From Methyloceanibacter sp. (GTDB lineage: Bacteria > Pseudomonadota > Alphaproteobacteria > Rhizobiales > Methyloligellaceae): DNA of 58,425 bases. The notes under the pieces were generated by a model. The model did no database searches. It worked only from the letters and a program-made list of their open reading frames with translations, and was not told the DNA's origin. Where the stretch lies: NCBI GenBank assembly GCA_030064755.1, contig JASJEH010000009.1:1-58425 (forward strand), read 5' to 3'. The position numbers were made by a program, and so were the translations under genes. Shown here piece after piece: positions 56,176 through 58,425 of the stretch (positions are counted from its first letter, which is position 1; each line of letters begins with the position of its first letter).

Positions 56176-58395
56176 TTGGCCAAATCCGACCCGGACCAGA
56201 CACTCCTTATCCCCGAGCCTGAGCTGGAGACGGTCCCGGTACTGATTCCGCTCGCCTTGCCCGCGCCCTACGACTACCTGGTGCCAGACGGCGCGCGCGT
56301 GCGACCGGGCACGTTCGTCGTGGCCCCACTCGGCCCCGTGAGATATGTGGCTGCGGTTTGGCGCCGGCCTGACGGCACGGCCTCACCCTCGGTTCCCCGG
56401 AGCAAATTGCGCACGCTGATCGAGGTGTTGGACGACGTTCCGCCGCTCCCCAGCATCTCACTGGACTTCGCTGAATGGGTGGCGGACTACACGCTGACCC
56501 CGCCCGGCATGGTCCTGCGCATGATGATGAGCGCCAGCGCCGCGTTTCAACCGCCGGCTCCGCGCTATGGCGTGCGGCTCGCAGGTCCGCCGCCCGAACG
56601 CATGACACCGGCTCGCACCCGCGTGCTGGATGCGGCGAGCAACGGGCTGATCTGGGTGAAGTCGCTTCTTGCTGAAGCCGCAGGCGTCAGCCCTGGCGTA
56701 ATCGACGGCCTGGTCGATGCGGGCACCCTGGCGGCCGAGCCCCTGCCTGACATGATCGCGCGCGAACTCGACCCATCCCTGCTTCGGGCCGAGCTTTCGG
56801 ACGAGCAGACGAGAGCCGCGGAGCAGCTCCTCGAGAACACCAAGAACGGCTTCACGGTCTCGCTGCTCGATGGCGTGACGGGATCGGGCAAAACGGAAGT
56901 CTATTTCGAGGCGATTGCGCAAGCGCTCGCGGCAGGCAAGCAAGCGCTTGTCATGATCCCAGAGATCGCGCTCACCGCCGCCTTTCTCGCGCGCTGCGAG
57001 GAGCGCTTCGGCGCACGCCCCGCGGAATGGCATTCGGGGCTTACGCAATCGGCCCGCGGGCGCACCTGGCGCGCGGTGGCCGAAGGCAAGGCTCAGCTGC
57101 TGGTGGGCGCCCGCTCGGCCCTGTTCCTACCGTTCCCCAATCTGGGGCTCATCGTCGTCGATGAGGAACACGATCAAGCCTACAAGCAAGAAGACCGCGT
57201 TTCGTATCAGGCAAGGGACATGGCTGTAGTGCGCGGACATCTTGGCCAGTGCCCTGTGGTTCTCAGCTCCGCGACGCCATCGATTGAGAGCTTGGTCAAT
57301 GCCGACCAAGGCCGCTACCAGCACATTCCCTTACGCGCCCGCTACAAGTCGGCCAGCTTGCCCGACCTCAGAGCCATCGACATGCGCAAGTCCCCGCCTG
57401 AGCGCGGGTCTTGGCTGTCGCCCGTGCTGACGGAGGCCATGGCGGAAACGCTGGCGCGCGGGGAGCAGGCCCTGTTGTTCCTCAACCGGCGAGGCTATGC
57501 GCCGCTCACACTCTGCCGCAGATGCGGCTATCGCTTCGAATGCCCGAACTGCTCAGCCTGGATGGTCGAACACCGCTTCCGGCACCGCCTCGAGTGCCAC
57601 CATTGCGGCACAGTCGCGCCAATCCCAGAGGAATGCCCGTCTTGCGGCGCCGAGGACTCCCTAGTCGCGTGTGGGCCTGGCGTCGAACGCATTGCCGAGG
57701 AAGTGGAAGCCCTGTTCCCGGAGGCACGCCGCGCGATCCTGTCGAGCGATATGACGCCGCGCATCTCAGACCTGCGCGAGACTTTGCGGGAGATCGAGGA
57801 CCGCGAAGTGGACATCGTCATCGGTACCCAGCTCGTCGCCAAGGGACACCACTTTCCGGGGCTGGCCTTGGTTGGCGTGGTGGATGCTGACCTTGGCCTA
57901 GCCCAGGGTGATCCGCGTGCCGCCGAGCGCACCTTCCAGCTCCTCAGCCAGGTCACGGGGCGGGCGGGCCGCGAGGCCATAGCCGGGCGCGGCCTGCTCC
58001 AGACCTATATGCCCGATCACCCGGTCATCAAATCGCTGGTGGCTGGCGACCGGGACGCCTTCTACAGCCAGGAGATTGAGGCCCGGCGGGAGGCAGGCAT
58101 GCCGCCCTTCGGCCGCCTCGCCTCACTGCTGATCTCAGGGAGCGACCGGGCTGCCGCCGAGGCGCATGCAAGAGCCATCGCCCGCGCGGCCCCGCCAGCC
58201 GAGAAAATCGAGGTTCTGGGGCCTGCGGAAGCGCCGCTTTCAGTCATCAGAGGGCGCTATCGCTTTCGCATCCTCGTCAAAGCCCCCCGCGAAGCCGACA
58301 TCCAGGCCTACTTACGCCTCTGGATAGCGGACATGCCCAAGACGCGTGGTTCCATCCGGCTCTCCATCGACATCGATCCGTATAACTTCCTCTGA
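56176..58395 (+). CDS. priA: Primosomal replication protein N' (PriA helicase)
   Basis: DExH helicase that restarts stalled forks. The DNA-binding domain is N-terminal (VLIPLALPAPYDYLVPDG). Walker A is GVTGSGKTE (about residue 235) and the DEEH box is IVVDEEHDQAYKQ. Zinc-binding cysteines are in CRRCGYRFECPNCSAW and CHHCGTVAPIPEECPSCG. The helicase VI motif is in GRAGREAIAGRGLLQTY. Its 739 aa are normal. The start is TTG; an alternative in-frame start farther in cannot be excluded. It ends 30 bp before the window edge. Confidence 0.96.
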   Translation: MAKSDPDQTLLIPEPELETVPVLIPLALPAPYDYLVPDGARVRPGTFVVAPLGPVRYVAAVWRRPDGTASPSVPRSKLRTLIEVLDDVPPLPSISLDFAEWVADYTLTPPGMVLRMMMSASAAFQPPAPRYGVRLAGPPPERMTPARTRVLDAASNGLIWVKSLLAEAAGVSPGVIDGLVDAGTLAAEPLPDMIARELDPSLLRAELSDEQTRAAEQLLENTKNGFTVSLLDGVTGSGKTEVYFEAIAQALAAGKQALVMIPEIALTAAFLARCEERFGARPAEWHSGLTQSARGRTWRAVAEGKAQLLVGARSALFLPFPNLGLIVVDEEHDQAYKQEDRVSYQARDMAVVRGHLGQCPVVLSSATPSIESLVNADQGRYQHIPLRARYKSASLPDLRAIDMRKSPPERGSWLSPVLTEAMAETLARGEQALLFLNRRGYAPLTLCRRCGYRFECPNCSAWMVEHRFRHRLECHHCGTVAPIPEECPSCGAEDSLVACGPGVERIAEEVEALFPEARRAILSSDMTPRISDLRETLREIEDREVDIVIGTQLVAKGHHFPGLALVGVVDADLGLAQGDPRAAERTFQLLSQVTGRAGREAIAGRGLLQTYMPDHPVIKSLVAGDRDAFYSQEIEARREAGMPPFGRLASLLISGSDRAAAEAHARAIARAAPPAEKIEVLGPAEAPLSVIRGRYRFRILVKAPREADIQAYLRLWIADMPKTRGSIRLSIDIDPYNFL

Positions 58396-58425
58396 GTGCG
58401 CGGCGGAAACGGCGCCGAAGGCGTC

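Overview
The window is high-GC, densely coded chromosomal DNA from an alphaproteobacterium, most likely a methylotroph of the Hyphomicrobiales. Three things point that way: the gene order (ccmABCDG; mtaB-ftsY-yciB; ffh-rpsP-rimM-trmD-rplS; sdhCDAB; mdh-sucCDAB-lpd), small conserved families of that group (DUF2794, DUF1223), and C1-related genes. The C1-related set is an NAD-dependent formate dehydrogenase very like the Pseudomonas sp. 101 enzyme, two tandem pqqA genes, and a mesaconyl-CoA hydratase of the ethylmalonyl-CoA pathway. The genus is inference.

Region 1 (1-15.5 kb) is housekeeping: a DUF2794 protein, a secreted DUF1223 thioredoxin-like protein and aconitase; the cytochrome c maturation set ccmA-B-C-D-G; a MarR regulator; then a leftward series of MFS transporter, dapF, mtaB, ftsY and yciB. 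An amidase and an SMR-type exporter follow on the plus strand.

Region 2 (15.5-30.2 kb) starts with a three-hairpin sRNA candidate and a 3 x 41-bp tandem repeat. It continues with the SRP/ribosome cluster ffh-rpsP-rimM-trmD-rplS, interrupted by a membrane class III adenylate cyclase and a small c-type cytochrome. L19 carries an extra C-terminal domain of a kind seen on rhizobial L21. Then come leuC, leuD and leuB, interleaved with a methyltransferase, two HExxH-type or HECGH-type proteins and secreted hypotheticals, and finally asd. A 13-bp minisatellite lies between two of these genes.

Region 3 (30.2-36.2 kb) is the C1 section: fdh, an oxalate/formate-type MFS carrier with a 45-aa membrane partner, two near-identical pqqA genes each with its own terminator, a Gdx-like SMR gene overlapping a mesaconyl-CoA hydratase gene, and a 51-codon ORF.

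Region 4 (36.2-50.5 kb) encodes much of the TCA cycle: sdhCDAB, mdh, sucCD, sucAB and lpdA, with three small envelope or secreted proteins between sdhB and mdh.

Region 5 (50.5-58.4 kb) looks accessory at first: a dispersed palindromic repeat, a TetR-controlled HlyD/ABC-2 efflux operon, and a degenerate copy of the Lpd C-terminus 4.1 kb from the intact one. A minus-strand gene whose product has the full set of streptavidin biotin-contact residues but no signal peptide follows. The window ends with xerC and priA. No tRNA, rRNA, CRISPR array, transposase or phage gene was recognised.
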